Shown here in pieces: positions 1 through 7,777 of a stretch of 13,823 nt of DNA; the stretch's first letter is position 1, and every line of letters starts with the position of its first letter. A program made the position numbers and the translations under genes. The stretch is from positions 1 through 13,823 of the forward strand of contig JALVEU010000106.1 in the NCBI GenBank assembly GCA_027030565.1, read 5' to 3'. The notes beneath the pieces are model-generated. The model saw nothing but the letters and a program-made list of their open reading frames with translations. It searched no databases and had not been told where the DNA came from. The stretch is from Gammaproteobacteria bacterium (GTDB lineage Bacteria; Pseudomonadota; Gammaproteobacteria; JAJDOJ01).

Positions 1-1163
1 CCACGCGCGGCGAGTGCCGCGCGTCCGCTCTCGTGGCTCAGATCCAACCCCTCGGACAGGCTCGCGAACAGGTAGTCGGCGAACGAGGTGGCAGCGGTCA
101 GGCGCTGTTCGAAAGCCGCGGCGCCCTCGCGTCGAACCAGGCTGTCCGGGTCCTCGCCCTGGGGCAGGAACAGAAACCGCGCCTCCCAGCCGTCGCGGAA
201 CAACGGCAGCAGGTTGTCGGCGGCGCGGCGTGCAGCGGCGCGTCCCGCCTGGTCGCCATCGAAGCAAAACACCACCTCGCCCGTGAGCCGGTAGAGCTGT
301 TTCAGGTGTTCGGCGGTGGTGGCCGTGCCCAACGTGGCCACTGCACAGCCGATGCCATGCTCGGCCAGCATGCACACGTCCATGTAGCCCTCCACCACCA
401 GGATGCGCCGCGGCCGGTGTTCACGCTGCAGGCATTCATACAGGCCGTACAGCAGCCGCCCCTTGTGAAACAGGGCGTTTTCCGGCGAGTTCAGGTACTT
501 GGGCTGGGCATCGCCCAAGGCGCGTGCGCCGAAACCCACCACCCGGCCCCGGCGATCGCGGATGGGGAAGGTGATCCGCTCGCGAAACCGGGGATAGGGG
601 CCCCGTTCTCCCGTGAGCATCACACCGGCACGGGCGAGGTCTTCGAGCCCGAATTCCCGCTGCAGCTCCCGCCACAGGGGCTCGCCCGCGGCCGGCGCAT
701 AGCCGATGCGATAGTGCGCGGCGGTGGCGCCACTGAGTCCGCGGCCACGCAGGTAGTCCACGGCCGCAGAGGAGCGGCGCAGGGCCTGCTCGAATGCTCC
801 GGCAGTCCGGTCGAGGATTTGATACAGGGGCTTGAGCTCGGTATCCGCGCCGCCGGAGACGGCCTCGCGGGGCACCTGCATGCCCACCGACTCGGCCAGT
901 GCCTCCACGGCTTCGGGAAAGCTCAGCCGCTCGTACTCCATGAGGAAGCCGATGGCCGTGCCGTGGGCCCCGCAACCGAAACAGTGATAGAACTGCTTGC
1001 GCGGACTCACGTAGAAGGAGGGCGTCTTCTCGGCGTGGAACGGGCAGCATGCGGCGTATTCGGCGCCCTTCTTCTTGAGGGGCACGCGCGCATCGACGAC
1101 CTGCACGATATCCACGCGTGCCAGCAGCTCGTCGATGAAGGATTCAGGGATGCGTCCGGCCAC
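1..1163 (-). CDS. dnaG: DNA primase DnaG, N-terminal part (3' end beyond window)
   Basis: DnaG synthesises the short RNA primers that start Okazaki fragments and works with the replicative helicase. The visible 387 codons read in frame from GTG at 1163, giving (M)AGRIPESF, which matches the usual AGRIP start of gammaproteobacterial DnaG. The zinc-binding domain has Cys40, His43, Cys61 and Cys64 in the CPFH and FGCG contexts, the same spacing as in E. coli. The TOPRIM catalytic domain shows EGYMDV with Glu258 and DGD at 302-304, the metal-binding acidic residues. The helicase-binding C-terminal domain is outside the window. Two in-frame GTG codons lie 10 and 12 codons further upstream, and no strong ribosome site marks any of them, so the start rests on homology. 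The upstream neighbour is gltB, 200 bp away, not rpsU as in the classic rpsU-dnaG-rpoD operon. Confidence 0.96.
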   Translation of the reverse strand, partial: MAGRIPESFIDELLARVDIVQVVDARVPLKKKGAEYAACCPFHAEKTPSFYVSPRKQFYHCFGCGAHGTAIGFLMEYERLSFPEAVEALAESVGMQVPREAVSGGADTELKPLYQILDRTAGAFEQALRRSSAAVDYLRGRGLSGATAAHYRIGYAPAAGEPLWRELQREFGLEDLARAGVMLTGERGPYPRFRERITFPIRDRRGRVVGFGARALGDAQPKYLNSPENALFHKGRLLYGLYECLQREHRPRRILVVEGYMDVCMLAEHGIGCAVATLGTATTAEHLKQLYRLTGEVVFCFDGDQAGRAAARRAADNLLPLFRDGWEARFLFLPQGEDPDSLVRREGAAAFEQRLTAATSFADYLFASLSEGLDLSHESGRAALAAR

Positions 1164-1363
1164 GGCTGCGTCGAGAGGTCGTCCCGTTCCCACGATCACG
1201 GGCTTGGCTGCGCCTGGCGGAAAACGGCGTAGCCCTTCGTGCACCATGCTCGGCTGTGCCCCGCCTGCGATACGCCCATGCCCCTGTGAACCGGGATGCG
1301 TCGAAGAAGCGGTGCAGACTCGCGGGGTTCCTCGGTGTTCCCCGCATCTTCGGCTCGACCCGT
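1164..1363. other. Intergenic gap between gltB and dnaG
   Basis: This 200-bp stretch holds no convincing ORF. Eighteen bases past the gltB stop lies a short GC hairpin (arms GCGGGG at 1322-1327 and CCCCGC at 1340-1345, 12-nt loop). It has no following U-run on the minus strand, so it is at best a weak terminator or transcript-end stabiliser for gltB. I see no clear -35/-10 pair for dnaG here. The gap is nevertheless long enough to contain its own promoter, and nothing in it shows that gltB and dnaG are cotranscribed. Confidence 0.35.
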
Positions 1364-4300
1364 TCAGGCCGCCCGGCGCAGGAGTTCGTCGATGAGCGAC
1401 TCCAGGGCTGCGGCTTTGGGCTTGACCAGCCAGAAACGCGGCAGGAAGCCCGCGAAGTCCTCCAGCACCTCGCGGCCGCGGGCGCTGCCCGTTTCGGCCA
1501 CGAACTCGGCAAGGAGTTCCCGGAGATAGGCGCTGTGGGCCGCCATCGCCTCGGGGTCGACGCGGTGGATGTCGATGAGCTCGTGGTTGTAGCGGTCGAC
1601 GAAGCGCTCGTCCAGGTCCAGCACGAAGGCGAGCCCGCCGGTCATGCCGGCACCGAAGTTGAGTCCCGTGTCCCCGAGCACCACGATGGCCCCCCCGGTC
1701 ATGTACTCGCAGCCGTGCTCGCCCACGCCTTCCACCACCGCCACGGCCCCCGAATTGCGTACCCCGAAGCGCTCTCCTGCAAGACCCGCGGCGAACAGCT
1801 TGCCGCCGGTGGCGCCGTACAGGCAGGTGTTGCCGATGATGGTGGTCTCGTGGCTGGCGAAATCGCTGCCCTCGGGCGGCCGAACGACGATCTTGCCGGC
1901 GGCCATGCCCTTGCCCACGTAGTCGTTGGCATCGCCCTCCAGGTACAGGTGCAGTCCGCCGGCGTTCCAGACACCGAAGCTCTGGCCCGCGGTGCCCCGG
2001 AGCCGCACGACGAGCGGGGCGTCGCTCATGCCGTAATTGCCGTGGCGCCGGGCGATCTCGCCCGAGACCCGCGCGCCGATGGAACGGTTGACGTTGCGGA
2101 TCTCGTAGGAGAACTCGCCGCCCGTCTTGGCCTCGATGGCCGGGAGCATGTCGCGCACCATGCGCTCGGCCAGCTCGCCCTTGTCGAAGGGTGTGTTGTG
2201 CGGCTCCACGCAGTACTGGGGCTTGTCGGGCGACACCCCTCCGTCGCTCAGGATGGGGCTCAGGTCCAGGCGGCGCTGACGGGGAGTCTGGCCTTCACGC
2301 ACGCGCAGCAGGTCGGTGCGGCCGATGAGCTCCTCCAGGCGGCGCACGCCCAGCCGGGCCATGAGCTCCCGGGTCTCCTGGGCCACGAAGCGGAAGTAGT
2401 TCATGACCATCTCCACCTTGCCGATGAAGTGCTTCATGCGCAGCACCTGGTTCTGCGTCGCCACACCGGTGGCGCAGTTGTTCAGGTGGCAGATACGCAG
2501 GTACTTGCACCCCATGGCGATCATGGGAGCGGTGCCGAAGCCGAAGCTCTCGGCGCCCAGGATGGCCGCCTTGACCACGTCCATGCCGGTCTTGAGACCC
2601 CCGTCGGTCTGCAGGCGTACCTTGTCGCGCAGGTCGTTGGCGCGCAGGGCCTGGTGCGTCTCGGTGAGGCCCAACTCCCAAGGGGAGCCGGCGTATTTGA
2701 CGCTGGTCAGGGGGCTGGCCCCGGTGCCCCCGTCGTAGCCGGCGATGGTGATGAGGTCCGCATAGGCCTTGGCCACGCCGGCGGCGATGGTACCCACGCC
2801 CGCCTCGCTCACCAGCTTCACCGAGACCAGGGCCTCGGGGTTGACCTGCTTCAAGTCGAAGATGAGCTGGGCCAGGTCTTCGATGGAATAGATGTCGTGG
2901 TGGGGCGGCGGGGAGATCAACGGCACGCCAGGATTGGAGTAGCGCAGACGCGCGATCATCTCGTTGACCTTGTGGCCGGGGAGCTGGCCCCCCTCGCCGG
3001 GCTTGGCGCCCTGGGCGATCTTGATCTGCAGGACCTCGGCGTTGACCAGGTAGTGCGGCGTGACGCCGAAGCGCCCGGAGGCGATCTGCTTGATCTTGGA
3101 GACCTTGTCGGTGCCGTAACGGGCCGGGTCCTCGCCGCCCTCACCCGAGTTGGAGCGGCCGCCCAGGCGGTTCATGGCCTGGGCCAGCGTCTCGTGGGCC
3201 TCGGGCGAGAGGGCGCCGAGCGACATGGCGGCCGAGTCGAAGCGACGCACGATGTCCTCCACCGGCTCGACCTCCTCGATGGGCACCGGTTCGGTGTCCT
3301 CGCGCAGCTCGAGCATGTCACGCAGCACGGTGGGCGGGCGCTCGTTGACCAGTTGGGCGAACCGGCGCCACTTGGCGTAGTCGCCGCTGGTGACGGCGTC
3401 GTGCAGGGCCTGGACCACGTCGGGGTTGTAGGCGTGGTACTCGCCCCCGTGGATGTATTTGAGGTAGCCGCCCTGGTCGATGGCCGCCCGCGGATTCCAG
3501 GCCCGCCGGGCGAGCTTCATGGTGTCTTCCTGCAGATCCTGGAAGTCGATGCCCTGGACGCGGCTCACCGTGTCCTTGAAACAGAGGTCCACCACCTCTT
3601 CGTGCAGCCCCACGATCTCGAACAGCTGGGCGCCGCGATAGCTGGCGATGGTGGAGATGCCCATCTTGGAGGTGATCTTGAACAGCCCCTTGGCGATCCC
3701 CTTGCGGTAGTTTTCGGTGATCTGGGCCGTACCGTCGCCGGTGATCTCGCCGCTGCGCACCATGCCTTGCAGGCTCTCGTAGGCCAGGTAGGGATAGACG
3801 GCGGTGGCCCCGTAGCCGAGCAGCACGGCGAAGTGATGGGGGTCGCGGGCGGTGGCGGTCTCGACCACGATGTTGGCGCGGCAGCGGGTGCCGGCCTCGA
3901 TGAGCCGGTGGTGCACGGCGCCGGTGGCCAGCAGGGCGTGCACCGGGAGCTTGTCCCGGTCGATGTCGCGGTCCGAGAGGACCACGATCACCGCCCCCTG
4001 TGCCACGGCGCGAGCCGCTTCTTCGGCGATCTTCTCCACGGCCTCACGCAGTGGTTGCGAGGCGGGACGGTTGAGATCGATGCGCACCGAACGGTAATGG
4101 GGCTCGGGGCGCTCCACCAGCTGGTGGAACACGTCCCCGGTGAGCACCGGGCTGTCGATGATCAAGCGCTGGGCGTGCTCGGGGCTCTCCTCGAAGAGGT
4201 TGCGCTCGGGCCCGAGGCAGGTCTCCAGCGACATCACGATGCTCTCGCGCAGCGGATCGATGGGGGGGTTGGTCACCTGCGCGAACTGCTGGCGGAAGTT

Positions 4301-5830
4301 GTCGTACAACGAACGCGGACGCTGCGAAAGCACGGGCAGGGGGGTGTCGTCCCCCATGGAACCCACGGCCTCTTGGCCGGCCGAGGCCAGGGGACGCAGG
4401 ATCTGGTCGCATTCCTCGTAGGTGACCCCGAACAGCTTCTGATAGATGGCCAACCGCTTGGGTGGGAGGCAGTCGCGGCACAGCGGCTCGCCGGCGAGGC
4501 GCGGGGTGAGCCGCTCGGCGTGCCGGGCGAGCCAGTGCCGGTAGGGCTGGCGATCCTTGAGCAGCCCGTCGATGTCCTCCGGCTCGAGGAGCCGGCCCGT
4601 GGCGGTGTCCACGGCCAGGATCTGTCCCGGCTGGACCCGGCCCTTGGCCACCACGTCCTCGGGGGTGTAGTCCCAGATGCCGATCTCGGAGGCCAGCGTG
4701 ATGTGGCGGTCCCGTGTAATCACGTAGCGCGCCGGGCGCAGTCCGTTGCGGTCCAGGGCACAGGCCGCGTGGCGACCATCGGTGAGCACGATGCCCGCGG
4801 GGCCGTCCCAGGGTTCCATGTGCATGGAGTTGTACTCGTAGAAGGCGCGCAGGTCCGGATCCATGTGGGCCACGTTCTGCCAGGCCGGGGGGATCAGCAG
4901 CCGCAGGGCGCGGAACAGGTCCATGCCGCCGGCCAACAGGACCTCCAGCATGTTGTCGAGGCTGCAGGAATCCGAGCCCTCCATGGAGACCAAGGGCAGC
5001 AGCTCCGAGAGATCGGGCAGCAGGGGGCTGCGGAAGTTCCAGGCCCGCGCCTGGGCCCAGTTGCGGTTGCCGCGGATGGTGTTGATCTCACCGTTGTGGG
5101 CCAGGAACCGAAACGGCTGCGCCAGGCGCCACTGGGGCCAGGTGTTGGTGGAGAACCGCTGGTGGAACACGCAGATGGCGCTCTCCAGACGCTCGTCGCG
5201 CAGGTCCGGATAGAAAGCCGGCAGGTTCTCGGGCATCACCAGACCCTTGTAGGCGATCACCCGCGAGGACAGGCTCGGCACGTAGAAGACCGGATCGTTG
5301 GGTTCCAGGCGCAGCTCGGCGCGCCGCCGGGCCACGAACAGGGCGCTTTCGAAAGAGGCCTCGTCCTGGCCGGCGACGGGCCGTACGAACACCTGCTCGA
5401 TCTGTGGCAGCGTCTTCAGCGCCTCGGGGCCGCAGGCCTCGGGGTCGGTGGGCACCTCGCGCCAGCCGGCCACCTCCAGGCCGCCGCGGGCCAGCGTCTC
5501 GGTGAGCACCTCACGGGCGGTCTGCGCACGGCCGGGATCGGGATTCAGGAACACCATCCCACAGGCGAACCGCTCGCCCAGCTCGATGTCGGCCTCCCGG
5601 GCCTTGGCGCGCAGGAAGGTCTCCGGCCGTTTCAGGAGCAGGCCGCAGCCGTCGCCGCTCTTCCCGTCCGCGGCCACGGCGCCGCGGTGGGTCAGGCGGG
5701 CCAGCGCCTGGATCGCCGTACGCACCAGCCAGTGACTGGGTCGGTCGTCCATGTGGGCGATGAGCCCGAAGCCGCAGTTGTCCTTCTCGAACTCCGGGCG
5801 GTAGAGACCACCGGTTGGGTTCAGGGGCAT
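1364..5830 (-). CDS. gltB: Glutamate synthase large (alpha) subunit
   Basis: GOGAT alpha subunit. It hydrolyses glutamine and transfers the ammonia to 2-oxoglutarate, making glutamate. It is predicted at 1488 aa, the usual family length. The start is ATG at 5830, with GGAG 8 nt upstream. It yields an 18-residue propeptide before the catalytic Cys19 (DNCGFGL), which must be exposed by cleavage. In order: class II amidotransferase domain (from Cys19), central domain, FMN-binding synthase domain with the SNSGEGGED signature near residues 893-901, 3Fe-4S ligands Cys1108, Cys1114 and Cys1119 (CKYLRIC, NNC), then the glycine-rich beta-helix domain near 1325-1395. The reading frame also stays open upstream to a TTG at 5920, but that segment crosses the repeated operator-like sequence and lacks family similarity. 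gltD is not adjacent on either side. The electron-donating subunit is therefore encoded elsewhere, or the enzyme takes electrons from ferredoxin. Confidence 0.97.
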   Translation of the reverse strand: MPLNPTGGLYRPEFEKDNCGFGLIAHMDDRPSHWLVRTAIQALARLTHRGAVAADGKSGDGCGLLLKRPETFLRAKAREADIELGERFACGMVFLNPDPGRAQTAREVLTETLARGGLEVAGWREVPTDPEACGPEALKTLPQIEQVFVRPVAGQDEASFESALFVARRRAELRLEPNDPVFYVPSLSSRVIAYKGLVMPENLPAFYPDLRDERLESAICVFHQRFSTNTWPQWRLAQPFRFLAHNGEINTIRGNRNWAQARAWNFRSPLLPDLSELLPLVSMEGSDSCSLDNMLEVLLAGGMDLFRALRLLIPPAWQNVAHMDPDLRAFYEYNSMHMEPWDGPAGIVLTDGRHAACALDRNGLRPARYVITRDRHITLASEIGIWDYTPEDVVAKGRVQPGQILAVDTATGRLLEPEDIDGLLKDRQPYRHWLARHAERLTPRLAGEPLCRDCLPPKRLAIYQKLFGVTYEECDQILRPLASAGQEAVGSMGDDTPLPVLSQRPRSLYDNFRQQFAQVTNPPIDPLRESIVMSLETCLGPERNLFEESPEHAQRLIIDSPVLTGDVFHQLVERPEPHYRSVRIDLNRPASQPLREAVEKIAEEAARAVAQGAVIVVLSDRDIDRDKLPVHALLATGAVHHRLIEAGTRCRANIVVETATARDPHHFAVLLGYGATAVYPYLAYESLQGMVRSGEITGDGTAQITENYRKGIAKGLFKITSKMGISTIASYRGAQLFEIVGLHEEVVDLCFKDTVSRVQGIDFQDLQEDTMKLARRAWNPRAAIDQGGYLKYIHGGEYHAYNPDVVQALHDAVTSGDYAKWRRFAQLVNERPPTVLRDMLELREDTEPVPIEEVEPVEDIVRRFDSAAMSLGALSPEAHETLAQAMNRLGGRSNSGEGGEDPARYGTDKVSKIKQIASGRFGVTPHYLVNAEVLQIKIAQGAKPGEGGQLPGHKVNEMIARLRYSNPGVPLISPPPHHDIYSIEDLAQLIFDLKQVNPEALVSVKLVSEAGVGTIAAGVAKAYADLITIAGYDGGTGASPLTSVKYAGSPWELGLTETHQALRANDLRDKVRLQTDGGLKTGMDVVKAAILGAESFGFGTAPMIAMGCKYLRICHLNNCATGVATQNQVLRMKHFIGKVEMVMNYFRFVAQETRELMARLGVRRLEELIGRTDLLRVREGQTPRQRRLDLSPILSDGGVSPDKPQYCVEPHNTPFDKGELAERMVRDMLPAIEAKTGGEFSYEIRNVNRSIGARVSGEIARRHGNYGMSDAPLVVRLRGTAGQSFGVWNAGGLHLYLEGDANDYVGKGMAAGKIVVRPPEGSDFASHETTIIGNTCLYGATGGKLFAAGLAGERFGVRNSGAVAVVEGVGEHGCEYMTGGAIVVLGDTGLNFGAGMTGGLAFVLDLDERFVDRYNHELIDIHRVDPEAMAAHSAYLRELLAEFVAETGSARGREVLEDFAGFLPRFWLVKPKAAALESLIDELLRRAA

Positions 5831-5909
5831 GATACGTGCTCCATGGCGGGCCTGCCGCCATCGGGGTGCAAATCGACGAATGGTCCTGCAATCCGGACAA
5901 AGAACATCC

Positions 5910-5915
5910 AGTATA
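5910..5915 (-). promoter_or_regulatory. Candidate -10 box for gltB
   Basis: On the minus strand TATACT (5 of 6 matches to TATAAT) lies about 80 bp upstream of the gltB ATG, in the 125-bp gap after aroB. No good -35 hexamer sits at 16-18 bp, so any promoter here would probably need an activator. The box overlaps the 11-bp tandem repeat listed separately. Confidence 0.3.
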
Positions 5916-5932
5916 CCCAAGGTATACCCAAG
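5911..5932. repeat. Perfect 11-bp tandem repeat with embedded dyad upstream of gltB
   Basis: The unit GTATACCCAAG occurs twice head to tail (5911-5921 and 5922-5932). The arrangement also creates a perfect inverted repeat, GTATACC-CAA-GGTATAC (5911-5927). The 11-bp period is close to one helical turn, so two protein subunits could bind the same face. Position between aroB and gltB, overlapping the only -10-like box, suggests an operator or activator site for gltB. The regulator is unknown. Confidence 0.5.
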
Positions 5933-5955
5933 TGCCCGGGCGGGGAACCCTACCG

Positions 5956-7041
5956 TCAGGGGGAGGCGAATGCGTCGATGGTCTCGCGCAGCAGGGCGGG
6001 GTCGAAGGCATCGGTCAGTACGGCGCGACCGATGTCCTGCAACAGGACCAGGCGCAGGCGGCCGCCGAGGACCTTTTTGTCCACGGCCATGAGCTCCATG
6101 AAGCGCTCGGTGGGCAGGCCGGGTGGTGGGCGCGTGGGCAGCCGGGCCCGTGTCACCAGGGCGTGTACCCGGTCCACGTCCGCCGGCTTCAGCCAGCCCA
6201 TGCGCCGGGAAAGATCGGCGGCCATGACCATGCCGCAGCCCACCGCTTCGCCGTGCAGCCAGTTGCCGTATCCTGTTCCGGTCTCGATGGCATGGCCGAA
6301 GGTGTGGCCCAGATTGAGCAGGGCCCGGTGGCCGCTGCGCTCGGTTTCGTCGGCGGCCACAATGCGGGCCTTGTCCTCGCAGGAACGCCGGATGGCGTGG
6401 GCCAGGGCCTCCGGCTCACGCTCCAGCAGGCGGTCCATGTTCGCCTCCAGCCAGTCGAAGAACGCCGGGTCATCGATGAGCCCGTACTTGATGACCTCGG
6501 CCAGTCCGGCGCTGTACTGGCGGTCCTCCAGGGTCCCGAGGGTGTCGGTGTCGATGAGCACACACCGGGGCTGGTGGAAGGCGCCGATCATGTTCTTGCC
6601 CAGGGGGTGGTTGACGCCGGTCTTGCCGCCGACCGAGGAGTCCACCTGGGCGAGCAGCGTGGTGGGCACCTGGACGAAATCGACGCCCCGCAGATAGGTG
6701 GCGGCGGCGAATCCGGTCATGTCTCCCACCACCCCGCCGCCCAGCGCGATCAGCGTGGTGCCCCGGTCGTGGTGCCCTTCCAGCAGGGCGGTGTAGATGC
6801 GGTCCATGGTGTCGAGTGTCTTGTACTGCTCGCCATCGGGCAGGATCACCCGGTCTGCGCGCAGCCCTTGGAGACCGGCCAGGAGCCGCTCCAGATACAG
6901 GGGGCCGACGGTCTCGTTGGTCACCACCATGACCTGTTCGCCGCGCAGGTGGGGGCGGAGCAGCTCCGGTCGGTCCAGCAGGCCCGCACCGATGTGGATG
7001 GGGTAGCTGCGCTCGCCCAGAGCGACGGTGAGGGTTTCCAT
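5956..7041 (-). CDS. aroB: 3-dehydroquinate synthase
   Basis: Second step of the shikimate pathway: NAD- and metal-dependent conversion of DAHP to 3-dehydroquinate, in the cytoplasm. The 361-aa product has the family's normal length. It shows the NAD-binding GGGVVGDMTGF motif (101-111), the phosphate/substrate segment VPTTLL then SSVGGKTGVNHPLGKN (135-150), and the zinc ligands Glu182 (AEVIKYG), His246 (NLGHTFGH) and His263 (LHGEA). ATG at 7041 begins METLTVALGERSYPIHIG, as expected for the family. It follows aroK by 20 bp on the same strand, so the two are very likely cotranscribed. damX, which often follows aroB in gammaproteobacteria, is absent; gltB comes next after a 125-bp gap. Confidence 0.97.
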   Translation of the reverse strand: METLTVALGERSYPIHIGAGLLDRPELLRPHLRGEQVMVVTNETVGPLYLERLLAGLQGLRADRVILPDGEQYKTLDTMDRIYTALLEGHHDRGTTLIALGGGVVGDMTGFAAATYLRGVDFVQVPTTLLAQVDSSVGGKTGVNHPLGKNMIGAFHQPRCVLIDTDTLGTLEDRQYSAGLAEVIKYGLIDDPAFFDWLEANMDRLLEREPEALAHAIRRSCEDKARIVAADETERSGHRALLNLGHTFGHAIETGTGYGNWLHGEAVGCGMVMAADLSRRMGWLKPADVDRVHALVTRARLPTRPPPGLPTERFMELMAVDKKVLGGRLRLVLLQDIGRAVLTDAFDPALLRETIDAFASP

Positions 7042-7061
7042 GGACTCGGTCTGTCCCGGGC

Positions 7062-7583
7062 TCAGATCTCGTGGATGCGGTTGAGGATGACGTCGGCGAT
7101 GTGGTTCACCCGTCCCTGGTCCGTGTCCACCACCAGGTCGGCGATCTCGCGGTACAGGGGGTCACGTTCGTCCATCAGGCTCTCCAGGCGGCTGCGCCGG
7201 TCCTCGGTCTGGAGCAGGGGGCGACTGGTGTCCCGCGCCGTGCGGGCCAGCTGGGTCTCGACGGAGGCCTGGAGGTAGACGACGAAGCCGCGCGCCGAGA
7301 GCCGGTCACGGTTCTCCCGGCGCAGCACCGCGCCCCCGCCCGTGGCCATGACGATGCCCTGCTGCCGCGAGAGTTCGTCGATGACCTTGGCCTCGCGCTT
7401 GCGGAAACCCTCCTCGCCCTCGTACTCGAAGATGGTGGCAATGTCCACCCCGGTGCGTTCCTCGATCTCGCGGTCGCTGTCCAGGAACGGCCGTCCGAGC
7501 CGGCGCGCCAACTGACGTCCAATGGAACTCTTTCCTGCGCCCATAGGGCCGACGAGAAACAGGTTCTGGTTTTTCAGTAGCAC
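7062..7583 (-). CDS. aroK: Shikimate kinase
   Basis: Phosphorylates shikimate with ATP to shikimate 3-phosphate. From GTG at 7583 the product is 173 aa, the same length as E. coli AroK and aligned with it from the first residues (KNQNLFLVGPMGAGKSS). Visible motifs: the P-loop with Lys18; the DSD shikimate/Mg site (35-37); GEEGFRKRE with Arg61; GGG (82-84); and the lid segment ARDTSRPLLQ. No clear ribosome site precedes the GTG. The frame stays open upstream to a GTG at 7781 that overlaps the pncA stop codon by 4 bp. That extra 66-residue segment is Arg/Pro/Gly-rich and unlike any AroK, so I take it as untranslated leader. A hairpin and a -10 box lie in that leader. Confidence 0.95.
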   Translation of the reverse strand: MLLKNQNLFLVGPMGAGKSSIGRQLARRLGRPFLDSDREIEERTGVDIATIFEYEGEEGFRKREAKVIDELSRQQGIVMATGGGAVLRRENRDRLSARGFVVYLQASVETQLARTARDTSRPLLQTEDRRSRLESLMDERDPLYREIADLVVDTDQGRVNHIADVILNRIHEI

Positions 7584-7612
7584 GGATCTGTCAAAGGGGC
7601 TGGTTGACGATG

Positions 7613-7634
7613 CACCGCCACGGCCGCGGCGGTG
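7613..7634 (-). promoter_or_regulatory. Stable hairpin in the aroK leader
   Basis: A 22-bp near-perfect inverted repeat has arms CACCGCC and GGCGGTG around an inner CGGCCG. In the minus-strand transcript a G-U wobble extends the stem to about 9 bp, capped by a GGCC loop. It ends about 30 nt before the aroK start and lies downstream of the candidate -10 box, so it would sit in the 5' untranslated RNA. No U-tract follows, so it is not an ordinary intrinsic terminator. It could affect translation or RNA stability, or be a protein-binding dyad. Confidence 0.4.
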
Positions 7635-7683
7635 TCCATGAGCAGGCCGCTCCCGGTGTCGGCCGGGAGGCGGAGCGCCGCGC

Positions 7684-7689
7684 ATTATA
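7684..7689 (-). promoter_or_regulatory. Candidate -10 box for aroK-aroB
   Basis: A perfect TATAAT, inside GTATATAATGCG, occurs on the minus strand about 95 bp upstream of the aroK GTG. It is the only AT-rich stretch in a very GC-rich 194-bp gap between pncA and aroK. The -35 region at 17 bp (GAGGGA) is poor. It could start transcription of aroK-aroB and possibly gltB. Confidence 0.4.
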
Positions 7690-7777
7690 TACCCACCCCG
7701 CCAGCGTCCCTCGCGGCGACGCGGCTTCAGGCGCATCGGCGGGCTGCTCGCGTTTCGGGGGGGGGCGGCGGCTCGGG

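Noticed and set aside
33..1232. A 399-codon plus-strand frame over dnaG
   Set aside because: Antisense to DnaG, whose zinc and TOPRIM motifs are intact. The composition is typical of a shadow frame.
1322..1345. Intrinsic terminator after gltB
   Set aside because: Only a 6-bp stem with a 12-nt loop and no U-run on the transcribed strand. Kept only as a note in the gap entry.
5831..5920. Extended gltB start at TTG 5920
   Set aside because: It would translate the tandem repeat. The ATG at 5830 has a good GGAG and gives a normal short propeptide before Cys19.
1256..6697. A 1813-codon open frame on the plus strand across gltB and aroB
   Set aside because: It is wholly antisense to two well-supported genes. 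Its His/Gly/Val/Asp-rich composition is that of the complement of high-GC codons, which rarely gives stop codons. No domain is recognisable.
5956..7278. Plus-strand frame of 480 codons from 5836 over aroB
   Set aside because: Antisense to AroB, whose NAD and zinc motifs are intact. No domain is evident.
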